Shown one piece after another: positions 35,489-47,664 of a stretch of 64,000 nucleotides of DNA (position 1 is the stretch's first letter; each line of letters starts with the position of its first letter). The position numbers and the translations under genes were made by a program. Source of the DNA: Bidens hawaiensis (taxonomy: Eukaryota; Streptophyta; Magnoliopsida; Asterales; Asteraceae); the NCBI GenBank assembly GCA_021521415.1, contig JAIQDT010003863.1, positions 1-64,000 of the forward strand, read 5' to 3'. The notes below the pieces were generated by a model. The model ran no database searches, had not been told where the DNA came from, and worked only from the letters and a program-made list of their open reading frames with translations.

Positions 35489-37208
35489 CTATGTTTCCTT
35501 CTTTCTCAATGCCATAAAAGCCCGCGGGAAAACCGACTCATTTTTCTTTAAACTCCCCGTCTCAGGCGACCATTCATCCGTCTTAAACACGGGCCTCGAG
35601 TTCTGGTTCAAAGGGCTAATGGACCTTACATAAAACTTCATCATCTCTTCAAAACCTTCCCTCGGGCCCACCCCGAGCCCTGATTTCCGCCTTTGCCCGT
35701 GTTCAACCCTCCAGTTTCTCAAATCCTGTTCAACACCAAGCTTTCTTTGGTTCGCCTTTTCGGCTTTTTGCAGTGCAGCATCAAAAGCTAATTCTAAAGT
35801 CAACTGTTCCAGATGACTCAGGCTTTTTGATTCAGATTCCTTTGCTACATCAATTAATGATATTACTTTAGCAGCCCGTGATTGAGCCGCCTCTTGGGCT
35901 TTCTTACTTAGTTCATAATGTTCCTCCAAAGAAACTGTAACTCCCGCTTCCTGCTCGTGTTCTGGCCTGTACTCGTGCCTTTGACGTGCATCAATGCCTG
36001 CCAGAGCTAGCTTTTCTAAAGCCTTAATTTGTTCAACTGTTTCTTTTGCTTTCTTTACATCATCACGAGCCCGTGATTTCGCTTGATCCGCTTCTCGGGC
36101 TGCCTTTTGTAGTCGTTTCGGAAGGTCTGCCACTTGTTCTCGGGTTTCCTTTTCTTTTGATCGGACACGTGCAATTTCTGATCTTGTTTGGCTTAACTCA
36201 CCTTCAAGAGAAGCAACCACTGTCGCCTCCAAGTGGCGGCCTTTTCTCTCTCGACCTTGGTTGTTAACGAATTTGCAGTCGTTTTTAAATAATCAATCTC
36301 TTCTATTGCTTTTGTAATGTTTTCTTTCACAGCTTTAACATTCTTCTTTCGAGACAACCCTGACTCATTGTAAGCCGCTAATTCGGTTTTCAAGTCGTGA
36401 AGCAAAGATGTAGCAGTATCTAGTTTAGATTTCTGATATTCGGTTGCGTTAATTTGTTGCTTAACTTTCTCAAGTTCTTCTTGTGCTTGTTCTAGTTCTT
36501 GCTTCCAATTCAAAGCATCATGTTCATGTGCAATGGCCGCTTCAATCCTGTGTTCTTCAGCCTTTAAATAAGCAGCATTTGTTGATTCCAAAGATTCGTT
36601 TGTCATCATCAGTTGGATAGTGAGGCTTTCCACCTGTTTCTCAACATCTTTTGATGAAGATGCTGCTTCTCGAGCTCGTTTTACAGCTACATCTTTCTCA
36701 GACACCAATAAACCATAGTCTTTATAAAGACTTTCATGCTCGTTTCTAACGGCTGCCAGCTCAGCAACTGCAGCTTCAACAAGTTCAGAATCTTGTTTGG
36801 CTTCATGTTCTTCGGTTTCTGCTCTTTTGAGGTTCAATGTTAGTTCTTCTATGAGCCTTTTAGTGCCGTCTAGCTCCTTGAATACTTGCAGTTTAGCCTC
36901 TTCTTCTGCTTCAAACTTATTATTCATTAATGCAATCTCATCATTTATGTTCTCAAGTTGTTGTTCTATATGCACGTGTTTCTGCAAGCCCGCATAAAAC
37001 TTCACTAATGCTATATGTTACAGATCAAGAAAATATAAGTTAAAGAAGATTATACCTGATCAGTGGTCTGAAGTTTATGGGCGTTGCGGTTAACAATGGA
37101 ACCAAACATTGAAATGGCTTCATTAACCGACTCAAAAGGTGAAGCTATATCAATATCGCCCACTTTCAAGCTCGGGTTCTTGAGTTGGTTAACCTTTATT
37201 TCATCCAT
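35489..37208 (-). CDS. WEB/PMI2-type coiled-coil protein (chloroplast movement), one apparent frameshift
   Basis: Exon 1 is 37208-37056 (51 codons, phase 0) and exon 2 begins at 36981 after a 74-bp intron. About 546 residues, nearly all coiled coil. The N-terminal SPFESVNEAISMFGS is the conserved start of WEB-family (DUF827) proteins. Later VSLEEHYELSKKAQEA and KLGVEQDLRNWRVEHGQRRK are C-terminal signatures of WEB1/PMI2-like proteins, which act in light-driven chloroplast movement. Within exon 2 the frame shifts at about 36233-36240 (after EREKAAT): both halves match the family but lie in different frames, so one base appears missing. This is either a recent null mutation or an assembly error. 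ATG 37208 fits the family start; an upstream in-frame ATG at 37256 adds a hydrophobic stretch unlike the family. Confidence 0.82.
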
Positions 37209-38047
37209 CCCAGAAAGATCATACAGCATTAATACAAAGAGAGTAATGCTGATCAAACTCGGGGATATAAATGAATCTCAGTAAATTTATGGTTTATAAT
37301 TATTAAATTGGTATGATTGACAAATTTATAAGCAACTGAATCTATGGTTTAAGTCCGAATGTATTATACTAACTCTTGACATTATGTTAAAAGGTAATCA
37401 ATCAATATGCAACAACTAAAGAATAAACTACAATACCTACTCCATTTCAACTTCTCTACCAAAATGGGTCCAGTATTAATGTAGCGTAAAATCGGTGTTA
37501 AAACGAAAACCTTAAGCAAAACGATGACGGATTAATGTGTGCTGCAAAAACAAATTAAATTTACTTTGAATAATTAATCGTCATCCTTCATTTTAGTTTT
37601 TATACAATGCAGAATCGAAGGTAAAGTGTGTTATAGAGGGTTTGGAAGCATATTTTCATCAACTTATAACTTATTAACTTTTTGAAAAGTTAATAAGATG
37701 TTTGGCAAACCATTAGACCTTATGGATTTTAACTTATGGTGAAGGCAAAATAGGTTTTGAAAAGTTAGGAATATGTAACTTATTAACTTAATGAGTTTGA
37801 TTTACCTATTACACCCCTCTCACCCTTAAACCTCATTACACTCCTTTTAAAAAAGAGTGTCTATTTTGGTCATTTTGGTTTCCCCAACACATAAGCTAAT
37901 CCAAACATTCTTTTAAAAACATCTTTTCAAAATTTCATAAGTTTATAAGTCCTTATAATCAAAAGTCTTTCACTTAAGCAATCCCGAACACACCCTTAAT
38001 TTTGTTTTGGGTGGTGGAGTAGAGAGCAATCACCTGTTTTATTTTTG
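37209..38047. other. WEB upstream region with a Tourist-like repeat
   Basis: 37638-37995 begins GGGTTTGGAAGC and ends CGAACACACCC followed by TTA, with inner inverted similarity (CTTATAAC... / TTATAAGT). This resembles a Tourist/Harbinger MITE, but the left flank does not give a TTA duplication. Nothing else recognised. Confidence 0.35.
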
Positions 38048-38055
38048 CATCATAG

Positions 38056-38311
38056 GATGAGCAAAATCGGTACTGGTACCGGTTGGTTCGGTACCGAAAT
38101 TGGTACCATCAGTACCGAATCGGTACCAGAGTTTTGAGTTTCGGTACCGGTATGGTACGGGACCGGTATTTCCCGAATTTTTACCTTCAATACCGGTACC
38201 GTTCTGGTCCCGTACCGGTACCGAACCTAATATTTCAGTACTGGTACCAAGAATTCGTAATTTTCGGGACCGTGACCGGTCGGTACCGGTACGGTCCCGA
38301 TCTCATCCCTA
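38056..38311. mobile_element. GGTACC-rich foldback element (hAT-like MITE), 256 bp, 8-bp TSD
   Basis: Flanked by CATCATAG at 38048-38055 and 38312-38319. The right end reversed reads TAGGGATGAGATCGG; the left reads GATGAGCAAAATCGG and appears to have lost a few end bases. The interior is almost wholly made of GGTACCGG/CCGGTACC palindromic motifs, so the single strand can fold strongly. The two overlapping open frames across it are by-products of the repeat. Confidence 0.8.
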
Positions 38312-38319
38312 CATCATAG

Positions 38320-39422
38320 GACTTTGGGTTTATCTGTTCAATTTTGTACATGTATGCCACGTCCATGGGACAATGTTTAATTTAAGTTGTGGTCAGTGAC
38401 GAAGCTTGGACAAAAATTGTGGAGGAGTCCAGGGTTAAAATACGTATAAAATTTTTCATAAGCGGAGGGGACGAGCTTAATTTTTTGGTTAAAAACGGCT
38501 AAATTTGCACCGCGTATAAAAACTTTCAGCCAAACACCGGGTGAATTTACACTACTGTGCTGAAAACGAAGGGGGCCAGGGGTAACAATGTTTCGTCAAT
38601 GGGTGTAGTGGTTTGTAGTCCAATATTACACACATTTTTGAGTTAGATCGGAAGGAAAGGATATGGAAAAAATTGTAACTTTACAATTATGTCCTCATAG
38701 TAACATGGAAAAGAGAATTGAGATATGATAAATTAGTAATATTGGAATAAGTTATAAACTTTCCTTTACAATCATGTCATATTTGGCAGAAAAATTTTGA
38801 AGGAAAAATACCTAATTTTTCTTTCCATTCTCTTTCTTTTCTTTTAATGAAAAAACTCAAAAATAAAAAAGAAAAATTTTCTACCAATCTCTTAAATAAA
38901 AAACTCACACTGCAGGGTCACAGATTGTGAGTTGAGCTATCTCAAGCTATTACACAATTAGTCCCTGTCTTCTAAACTATCTGCTCTATTACATTTTTAC
39001 AATTAAGCCCATATACTCTTTTACTATGTAACAAAACATTTGTATAATAATAAATTGATTATTTATAAGATAATTACAAAAAAATACATATTCTAATCCA
39101 CATAACATAGTAACATACCCTAACTAATTTTGTGTAAATAACAAGACTTCTAAAAGATATACACTATATGTATTTCAAATATAAATGAATGGAAGTGATT
39201 CCAATATTCAATGTTTGCTACTTGAATAATTATGTTTCTGTATAGTCTTACCGATACCGGAACTAAGGTATGTAATTACATTCTCACGAAAATCTTTAAG
39301 TCACTCGATGGTCGGGGGTGGAAGCTTCCAGAAGTTCCACGAGTTATAATCCTCCTGCTAACGGTACACCGAAAACGGATTAAAAAAAAGTTACATAAAA
39401 TGTTAAGAGAAGTTAAAGTAAA
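38320..39422. other. Intergenic region downstream of PAH
   Basis: No gene. 38395-38640 contains GTGACGAAGCTTGGAC... GGGGGCCAGGGGTAAC, which looks like part of an unclassified dispersed repeat. The remainder is AT-rich and includes the PAH 3' UTR. Confidence 0.4.
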
Positions 39423-41444
39423 TCAAACCTCTTCATGCAAAGATATTGGCGGGAAAATTCCGTTGACGAGTGCATGAATTGAAGCATATGATCTTGAGTC
39501 GATGCAGCGGTTTATAACCACCTCACCCTGTAAAACCCCCAAACAGAGACAAAATAGACTAAATCATTGTAGTTAATGAAGTTTTGATAAGTTATTAGCA
39601 GTTGCTAAGGTTTATAAGTACCTTAGGATTGATAATGAATATTTTTCCCTTGGGTATGCCGACTTTCAGGTAACTAAACTCGTCCGTGTGTCTATTTCCA
39701 AAACCAGCATAGAATGGATTCCTATCGGGTGGAAAACATACCCTGATATCCTAGAAACCGAAACAAGTTTAAAGTTTTACGAGCCTCATTTTGTCATCAA
39801 TATAAACAATCATAGAAGCAAAATAATACTCCTCCAAATGTGTAAACAAGCTAATGGTGTACACAAACCGAGATACCTCAACCGTACCTGGAATAACCAA
39901 TATAACCAATATAGTCAAACCTAAATAACCGAACCCTACAAGAAGCCGATGATTTGGTTTAAAAAACGATTTTTCATTTTGGTTTCGGATTTTCTGTCAT
40001 CTAAAAACCAAAAATACCAAACTGGACCGAAAAACTAAATTTGAGTAATTTATAAGAAATAAAAAATGGCATAGACCAAAAACATTAGGTCTAAATGTGT
40101 AATAATCAACTAATTAAAGAAAATAGGGTCAAAGTTTCAGGCTCAAATTCATTATTTTGAGCCACTTTTTTGCCCAAACTAAATGGTAAAACAGAAAAAA
40201 CCAAACCGAACACACTGTCAAAACCAAAAACAAACGGATTTCAAAAAACAAATTGTTGGTTTTGGTTTGAAGCAAAAACTGACCCATGCAAACCACTAAA
40301 ACAAGCCGAGCTCGTTCAAGCTTGGCTCGATTGAAGCTTTTAGTTAGGGAGCAGATGTCGAGTAGCTCACGAGAGATTTGGCTCGTTTACACCCTAATTC
40401 CTTTGTCTCAAAAAGACAAAAATATTCTGGATGTCCCATGAAAAAAATTGGCTATTAACATCAGAAAATAAGTGTTTACTTCAAAGTTTTGACTATCTTG
40501 TACATATTGGAGGGCATTTTAGAGATTTGATGGATTCTCAAACTATTTCCTTTATGTGGAAGTCACATAGTAATTTTCATGGGAAATAGGAGTCTTTAGT
40601 AACTAACTAGGAACTAACCTCCAAGCAAGCAATTTTGAATTCATGTGGAACTCTTCTTATAACTGCAAAAGGGTAATAAAGTAATTTTAGAGACTGTCCT
40701 AAAAGGACTTTTATAGCTATATGCTATATCGTAGGATAAAAGTTGTTTAAACTAATCTAAGAGCAATGGTAAAAAGTGAATTAAATATAATACAAGCTTG
40801 CCATAATAATAGTTTGGTTACAGAGTGATTAAAAGTTGATACAACAGGCATCCATTATTTGCAGTCGACTCATCTATGACGACCGAAAGGCAAACTTTTA
40901 TGAAAAATCAAGATGCACCAAACCAATACCTTCACGAAAAAGAGAAGGAAAAAGCCCGTCTGGAGAAATAACTACAGGCCCATCAGGCAAAGTCTTCCCA
41001 TCCTGCATAAACATAATTGTGAGCATATAGTTAAGAATTTGGAAACAAATTATCCATAAACAGCCGCCTTTTAGGCAAGAGAATCAAGAGTTTAACTGTT
41101 CAAGTACCTGCTTAAGGTTGAACAAGAACTGCCTAGTGACAGACGCCTGAGAAACTGCCCGAGCACTTAGATAAAGCATTTGATATCCATTTTCCTACAA
41201 CACACAATCAACAAAATATTAATGTGTGTATAAACGCATATCAGCTTGAGAACGAAAGATACTTGTTTGGCCGATCAGTTCTTTACTTTATTCCATGAGT
41301 AAAACAAGTTTTGGCCATTATTATGCCACTGTAACACATGTTATGACCCTTTTTTTTGTTCGAGGGTCTTACAAAAAATACCAAGGGGCCAACATACCTT
41401 TATTGCCGAAAAGAGATGCGTTACACCAATATGTGACCAATCTC

Positions 41445-41849
41445 TGTTAGAATAAATATATATTTTATATATATTTATATATGGCCCTTATAATTATTTA
41501 TCTTATTATTGATCATTGACCTAAATAACCTTATGTTTATAACTGGTAAATCCTTGATGGACGGAATTACCCTTACTAACATTAATAGGGTTTCCCCTTG
41601 GGTGTATATATAGAGAGCTTATTAGAGAGGTTAATAACTAATGATGAATAATAACACCATAAGAATCATCCCCTACCTCTCTCTCTCAAATCGTGTTCAT
41701 CAAGAACACCTAATCTCCATCCTAACCATACACCCTAAAGGGGAACTCGATCAGATTAAGAAGATGTCAATCTCAAACATCACTGGATTATCAGGTATTA
41801 CATATTTCCTTGTTTCCATTATATCATCGATTATAGAAACTGATCAACT
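41445..41849 (+). repeat. 5' LTR of the copia element
   Basis: 405 bp, TGTTAG start, TATATATAGAG box near 41605. The short open frame within it (from 41641) is present unchanged in the 3' LTR and is not a gene. Confidence 0.96.
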
Positions 41850-41851
41850 TG

Positions 41852-41863
41852 TGGTATCAGAGC
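41852..41863 (+). promoter_or_regulatory. Copia primer binding site
   Basis: TGGTATCAGAGC, the standard plant copia site pairing with the 3' end of initiator methionine tRNA, two bases after the LTR. Confidence 0.95.
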
Positions 41864-42189
41864 ATGATGTTGATTAATCAGTTTCTTCGATGTCCATAAA
41901 AACCCTTATGTTTACGGTTTTGATCATCATCATAAAACTGATTGGATCTGATGTTCGTATTACTTCTAACGAATTGTTAGGTCTGATTAAAACCTGTTCA
42001 TTATAAAAACCTGATTATTTTCGAAATCTGTTTTACAAAACTTTCAGATTTCGATTCCAGTATTAAATCTGATAATATAATCGAAAACAGTTTCGTAAAA
42101 TTCTTGAAACTGTTCTTGTTTTTTTTTCGAAGATGTTCTTGAAGAACATCATAATTTTCGAAAACTAACCTTAATTAGGATTAACTTGG

Positions 42190-42520
42190 GAAAATGAAAT
42201 CTGTTAAAGAGATAATATTATCTCTAAGTTTAATTTCAAAATCTTTTAATATAAAATAAAAGATATAATTTTGAAATCTTATTAAAATTAGAGATAATCT
42301 AAAACTTTAAAGAAATAATATTATCTCTAAGTTTAATTTCAAAATCTTTAATATAAAATAAAAGATATAATTTTGAAATCTTATTAAAATTAGAGATAAT
42401 CTAAAACTTTAAAGAGATAATATTATCTCTAAGTTTAATTTCAAAATCTTTTAAATAAGATAAAAGATATAATTTTGAAATCTTATTAAATTTTGAGATA
42501 ATCTAAAACTTTATAACAGA
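42190..42520. repeat. Three copies of a ~110-bp AT-rich unit
   Basis: AGATAATATTATCTCTAAGTTT recurs at about 42208, 42316 and 42416; each is followed by AAAAGATATAATTTTGAAATC. The core AGATAATATTATCT is a perfect palindrome. Confidence 0.85.
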
Positions 42521-42577
42521 ATCTCCCAAATCCCTTAAAATTAGGAAAAGGTTATCAGGTTGATTATTCTTTTCGAA

Positions 42578-43150
42578 TTCTGCTAATGTTGCGAATCAAG
42601 GTATCTATTCGCAACAACTGGACTCTAATCGCAACAAATGAAATGTTGCGAAATCGCATGATGTTGCGAGAATTACATATTATCTTGCGAGTAACATGTT
42701 GCGAATGTCTACTAATTATGTTGCGATCAGAACCTAGCATCACAGAATGTTGCGAAGGGACATATGTTGCGAAAAGTCACTAATGTTGCGAACCTTAAGA
42801 TGTTGCGAGTATTACTTAAGATGTTGCGACGAGCTAATTTTGCAAGATGTTGCGAGTATTACCTATTGATGTTGCGATCAGCCCATAAAATCACAGGATG
42901 TTGCGAGTACTCTTAATCGCAACAATTATGTTGCGAGTGCTTTAAATCGCAACAATGCTGATTACATCACAACAACTCCATTCGCAACATCTCTCATAAC
43001 AACATCATTCGCAACATCTCTTATAAAACATCAATCGCAACATTACTTATGACTGCACTGTTCGCAACATCTAAAATCCCCTAACCAAATTCGCAACATC
43101 ACTTCGAAGAAATCGCAACTTTACTTATATCTTACATGTTGCGAAATGAT
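42578..43150. repeat. Dense TGTTGCGA / TCGCAACA motif array
   Basis: About 27 occurrences of TTGCGA or its complement in some 570 bases, with variable spacers of roughly 10-30 bases. Forward copies dominate the left two thirds and complementary copies the right third, so the RNA could form a long branched hairpin. The spacer sequences are unrelated, unlike an ordinary tandem repeat. Confidence 0.85.
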
Positions 43151-43199
43151 CAGAAACCCTTATATATAACCTAACCGATTAAGGGGCCCTGCTCCGTTA

Positions 43200-43680
43200 A
43201 ATTACTTAACTTAAATAACACTTATAGTTCACTTCTGCCCAACGGTGATGTGTAACCGAATATTGTTATTTAAGTCTAATTAAGTATGTCACTTAAAAGT
43301 GTATGTCCTAACATTATCAGACATTCGCATGACTTTAGTTTTGCTTAACTTAAACAACACTTCATGAGTTCACTTCTGCCCAATGGTGATGTGGTAGCTT
43401 AACAAAGTTGTTTTAGTCTAACTAAGCATAGTCATCTAAAAGATGAGTATCCTAAAATTGCTAGATACTCAAATGACATTAACTTTGCCTTAAATACCTT
43501 AAATGTCTCAATTCTGCCCAACGGTGATTTGTTACATTTATGTATTGCAAACTTACCTTGTGCATAACAACTTGATTGTTCCAATTCTGCCCAACGGTGA
43601 TTTGTTACAATTATTTTCGCACAAGAATTTTATACTTAAATAATACATTTTCTGCCCAACGGTGATCTATTTTATTTAAG
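43200..43680. repeat. CTGCCCAACGGTGAT array in the copia leader, 5 copies
   Basis: CTGCCCAA(C/T)GGTGAT occurs at 43235, 43375, 43513, 43587 and 43652, each followed within a few bases by a T/A-rich stretch containing TTAAGT or TTGTTAC. Non-coding. Confidence 0.85.
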
Positions 43681-43699
43681 TATAATAAAATTAATTTTG

Positions 43700-45190
43700 G
43701 TGTTATACTTAAAATTATCACATCTTCATAATGATCCTTACATTAATGATCCTTCATTAATGATCCTAATTTCAGTCTGCCTTATTAGATTACCCATAAC
43801 ATAAATCACTCTAAAATTCTTCTATAAAGTTTGAATCTCAAACCTAAATCATCCACTCTTATTACAAAACCTAAGAAGAGTTTTGCTTCTAAAAGGGTCT
43901 TATAAAATTTGCCCTTTTGAGTCTTGATTATCCTTAAAGACTTGAAATTCTTACTGCTCATTCTGATAAAAGTATTACAGAAAAACACTTGAGCATAATC
44001 AGTGGGATAAATAAATATGTCTCTTATGATAATCAAGAACTCCTTACATGATTCCTATCAGGTGAGCAATTACGGATTCTAAAATTCCTAAGACTAACGT
44101 TTTTTTTTTCTATGGAAATAATAGAATCAAAACAATTCCTAAGATGCATACAAAACACTCTAATTCTAAATAAAAAGGTTAATTGGCATTTGTGAATACA
44201 TCCTAATATTTAATTCCATGACCCATAAACTGAGAGCTTATACATGGAACTTAATGAAGTCTTTTCAGTGTATTACTTTTCCACCAGTACAATTAGATGC
44301 CTTAAGAATCAACTATAACACTCAGAAGTACTAAAGGAAACTGAGTGTGTTGCTAGCAATATATGTACAGGAAAAGGAATGCCTAAAATTGAAAATCAAA
44401 TGTTATTCACCTTATTACCACTAAACCTTAAAAGAGGATAGTTCTAAAGTCTTGAAACAAAATACAAGTACTGCTTCCAGCTCTAAGTTCTCAAAGGGAA
44501 AGTCTCACTGCAAAATCATGCCATTAGACTAGGCACGAGCAAAGAGACTATCCATACCTCAAGGGAACAGTTGGCTAAGAAAGGTAGTTACCAATTAATG
44601 ATATTTAACTCCACTAATATTAATATCCCTATTAACACATGTTAGTTGAGTTTAGTTTTATACGTTTCCTTATCAGAAATCGATAATAATTAAGATGAGA
44701 GTCAGTGACTCATTTAATGTTAAGGTTGTAAGAACCATAAAAGCTGTTTTGTATTAAGCTTTATGATACCTTAAACATTCTAGAGTTTACTCAGAATTTA
44801 GTATCAATACTAAAGCTACATTTTGACAGTTATAAGGTTTTAAATGACCAAAACAAAGTCACTACTAACTAAAACTATCATATTATCGGTCGTTATTATC
44901 TGAATAGAAACCTTATAAGATAAAACTAAGCGATGCTACAAATTTCACCACCTTTTGTTATCATAGAAATGAGAATTTAACAAAAGATAAATGAGACTTA
45001 CGTACTTCATCCATTAAGACCAAAATTTTCATGAGAAATCATGACTCGGTTGACAAAGGATGAATTGCCATTAAATCTCATTCTTAGTGATTTGAAAGCA
45101 TGTGTTAAATGCCCTAAATATAAACTGGATAAAGGGAGTAAGTGAGGTCCACCATAAGTTATAATTCACTGCTATTAGTGGAGCTTAGAA
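43700..45190 (+). other. Copia internal region, unrecognised
   Basis: No gene recognised. It lies where gag would be expected, but no gag motif was found. Stops in all frames. Confidence 0.5.
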
Positions 45191-47310
45191 GAATATCAAC
45201 TTATATCTAATCTGTTTCCTACTGGACAAGTTCTTTAAAGAAATCAATTCATATATACTTATCAGTATTCCTTCTAAATATGTCCTTAAAATTTCTTATG
45301 AAATATGGACAATAAGGAAATCAAGTCTAAAATGTATGAAAGTTTCCTATGACATGAATCGCCAAAACTTGTATGGAGTTTTAGAGGCCTAAAAGATCAG
45401 TGGGAGCACTGAGTGTCCTTATATGCAAGAGATGGGGAGAAACAACTTAATCTACCTCATAAAACATCCCTTGTATAAGACACTGCTCCATTATATCTTG
45501 TCTCCTTAACATTTAATGCTACTCCTAACAAATTTTGTTGGATACCTAAATATGGAAAAAATTTGAATTTTTTACCAAGACTAATTAATATAATCCTCAA
45601 TTAGAATTTATTGGTCTTCTGATGTTGACCCTAAGCATGCTGAATTCTTACATATTTCTAAGGTCAGTAGGAGCAGTAAAAGTCCTTATCATAACTTGGC
45701 TAAGTACAAGACGCGGGGGGAGAGATTGTCGCTTACTTTAACTCCGATTACACCTCTTGTACACCATACTGCACCAACTCTTACATACTTAGAAACTAAT
45801 ATTGCTCCTAATATACCTGAAAATATGAAACTCCTTATAAACCCAATAATCAACAAACTCCTTATAAACCCAATAATCAACTCAGGAGGTCATCTAGGTC
45901 TCAAAGGCCTACTAACTTTGATGATTATGTACCCTACCTGACTAAAGATTAAATGGATTTTGGAAGGTTTAATGATCCTACCTCTTCTAATTAAACCATT
46001 AGTATCAATCAATCTTCTAAAATAGTATAACGTTTGGGATTTGGTTGAATTACCTAAAAGGTAGTCATTACTAAACTAAATCTGAATGAATAACGTTAAT
46101 ACACTAAAGGTATGATTGATTGATAAAGGTATACTCAAGAGGGAATAAATTATCAAAGAACCTAGTTCCTTGTCTTACAAAAGGTTACTTTGAGGATCAT
46201 CACTGTTCTAGTAGCTTATAATAATTTAGAGCTACATTACATGAACATTAAAACAACTTTCCCTAACACTGGCCTACATGTTCGTAAAATAACCTGTAAG
46301 TTCTAAACTGAAGGTTAAGAACACTTAGTTTGTAAGTCAATAAAATCCATGTATGGGTTGATGCAAGAATCAATAATGAAATCATAATGCAACTCTCTTC
46401 ATCAAGAACTAAGTGGATTGATTTACCTACCTCAAGATGAGTGGGAGCAACTAATGTAAACTTGTCCTTAGATAGATGACATTCTTTTGACAAGTATATG
46501 TTACATGAGTCAAAGTATTGTTAACGCATATCTTGACCTAATCAATCTCGGAGATACCTCTTATTTAATAGTTATCAAAATACACCGAGATAGACTCATT
46601 AGTTTTATATGTTTTACATGAAACGGGTTCTTACACTTGTAACATACAATATTGCTCTCCTTTAGAGGCTAATAGGATAAATGAGATTATTTCCTTATGC
46701 ATCATTAATTAGATGCCTTAAGAAGGTTCAAATCTATACTCGTTTAGATATTGGTCACATTGCTAAACACTAGACTAATTATTTCTATTGTGAAGCATCT
46801 GATAAAATATCACAATATCTCTAAGAAACGAGACACAATAATTTAAAGAAGAAGAAGTGAGAACTAAAAAACGGTTGACTACTAATATTCTAACTTTGTC
46901 AACTTCTGGGTATATCCTTATGTCAGCAGACATTACTATCTCATGAAGGAGTCCTAACTAACTGATAACAACGACCTAAGTTATAATGACATAATATGTT
47001 GCTGATCATAACGCAACGTGTCACTAAATGTTGTTGGAAAACTTTATCAGTTGACTCATAATTTATTAACTTCATATAAATCCAATATTGAAGACTTATT
47101 GTGATAAAGTCAGCTACCCTTATTTCTTGAACAGTAACAGTTCAAGCGGAGCTGCATTAGAATTCGATACAAGTCTAAATTATTGTTCGCTTATGACTTA
47201 AGAACAAATAGAGGAAACTAAACTTTTGTATCGAATGCATTCATGATATGCTTATGGATCCACTAATTAAAGGTCTGTCACCCATAAGTCTCCTAAATGG
47301 CCAATAATAG
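45190..47310 (+). pseudogene. Decayed copia pol (integrase, reverse transcriptase, RNase H remnants)
   Basis: Recognisable fragments appear in the normal pol order but in shifting frames. An integrase C-terminal stretch PSKYVLKISYEIWTIRKSSL is at about 45270-45335, and the linker RRSSRSQRPTNFDDYVPYL at about 45880-45940. Reverse-transcriptase pieces are VWDLVELPK (about 46035), GYTQEGINY (about 46130), LRIITVLVAYNNLELH (about 46190), IDDILL (about 46470) and TSYLIVIKIHRDR (about 46555). An RNase H end, MLMDPLIKGLSPIS, is at about 47250. Many stops and frameshifts; no product possible. Confidence 0.8.
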
Positions 47311-47664
47311 AGACGGGTTTTACCAATGACCAAGCGCAACTGCGTATCGTACTATGAATGATTAATTATTAATTTTTCCTCATACGTTGAAAATTTGTTT
47401 TGTCTCTAAATACGTTCATGCATGCCTAAAGACGTATAGACACTAATTATACAAATCAACGGTAAGGGCTTATTTGTCAATTTGATCCTAAAGTTAGGTT
47501 TTAAATTTGAGTTGTAGTATGATTAATGGGGGTCCTGAGTCGAATATTGATTCAACGACTGTATTTCTCTGCTGCAATTTGGGTTTAGAACTAAAATGAG
47601 TATTAACCTCTAATCAGACTAATCTAATGCTCATAATAAATAATTACTAGGCCAAGTGGGAGAA

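Noticed and set aside
37638..37995. Tourist-like MITE.
   Set aside because: Terminal similarity is partial and the left flank lacks the expected TTA; kept only as a low-confidence note in the intergenic entry.
41852..41863. Possible initiator tRNA-Met gene fragment.
   Set aside because: Only 12 bases matching the tRNA 3' end, placed right after an LTR: it is the copia primer binding site.
41641..41877. Short conserved open frame MMNNNTIRII... also at 47861.
   Set aside because: Identical because it lies in the two LTRs; no homology and no reason to expect a protein.
42578..43150. CRISPR-like regular repeats.
   Set aside because: The genome is eukaryotic, the motif is only 8 bases, occurs in both orientations and has irregular spacing.
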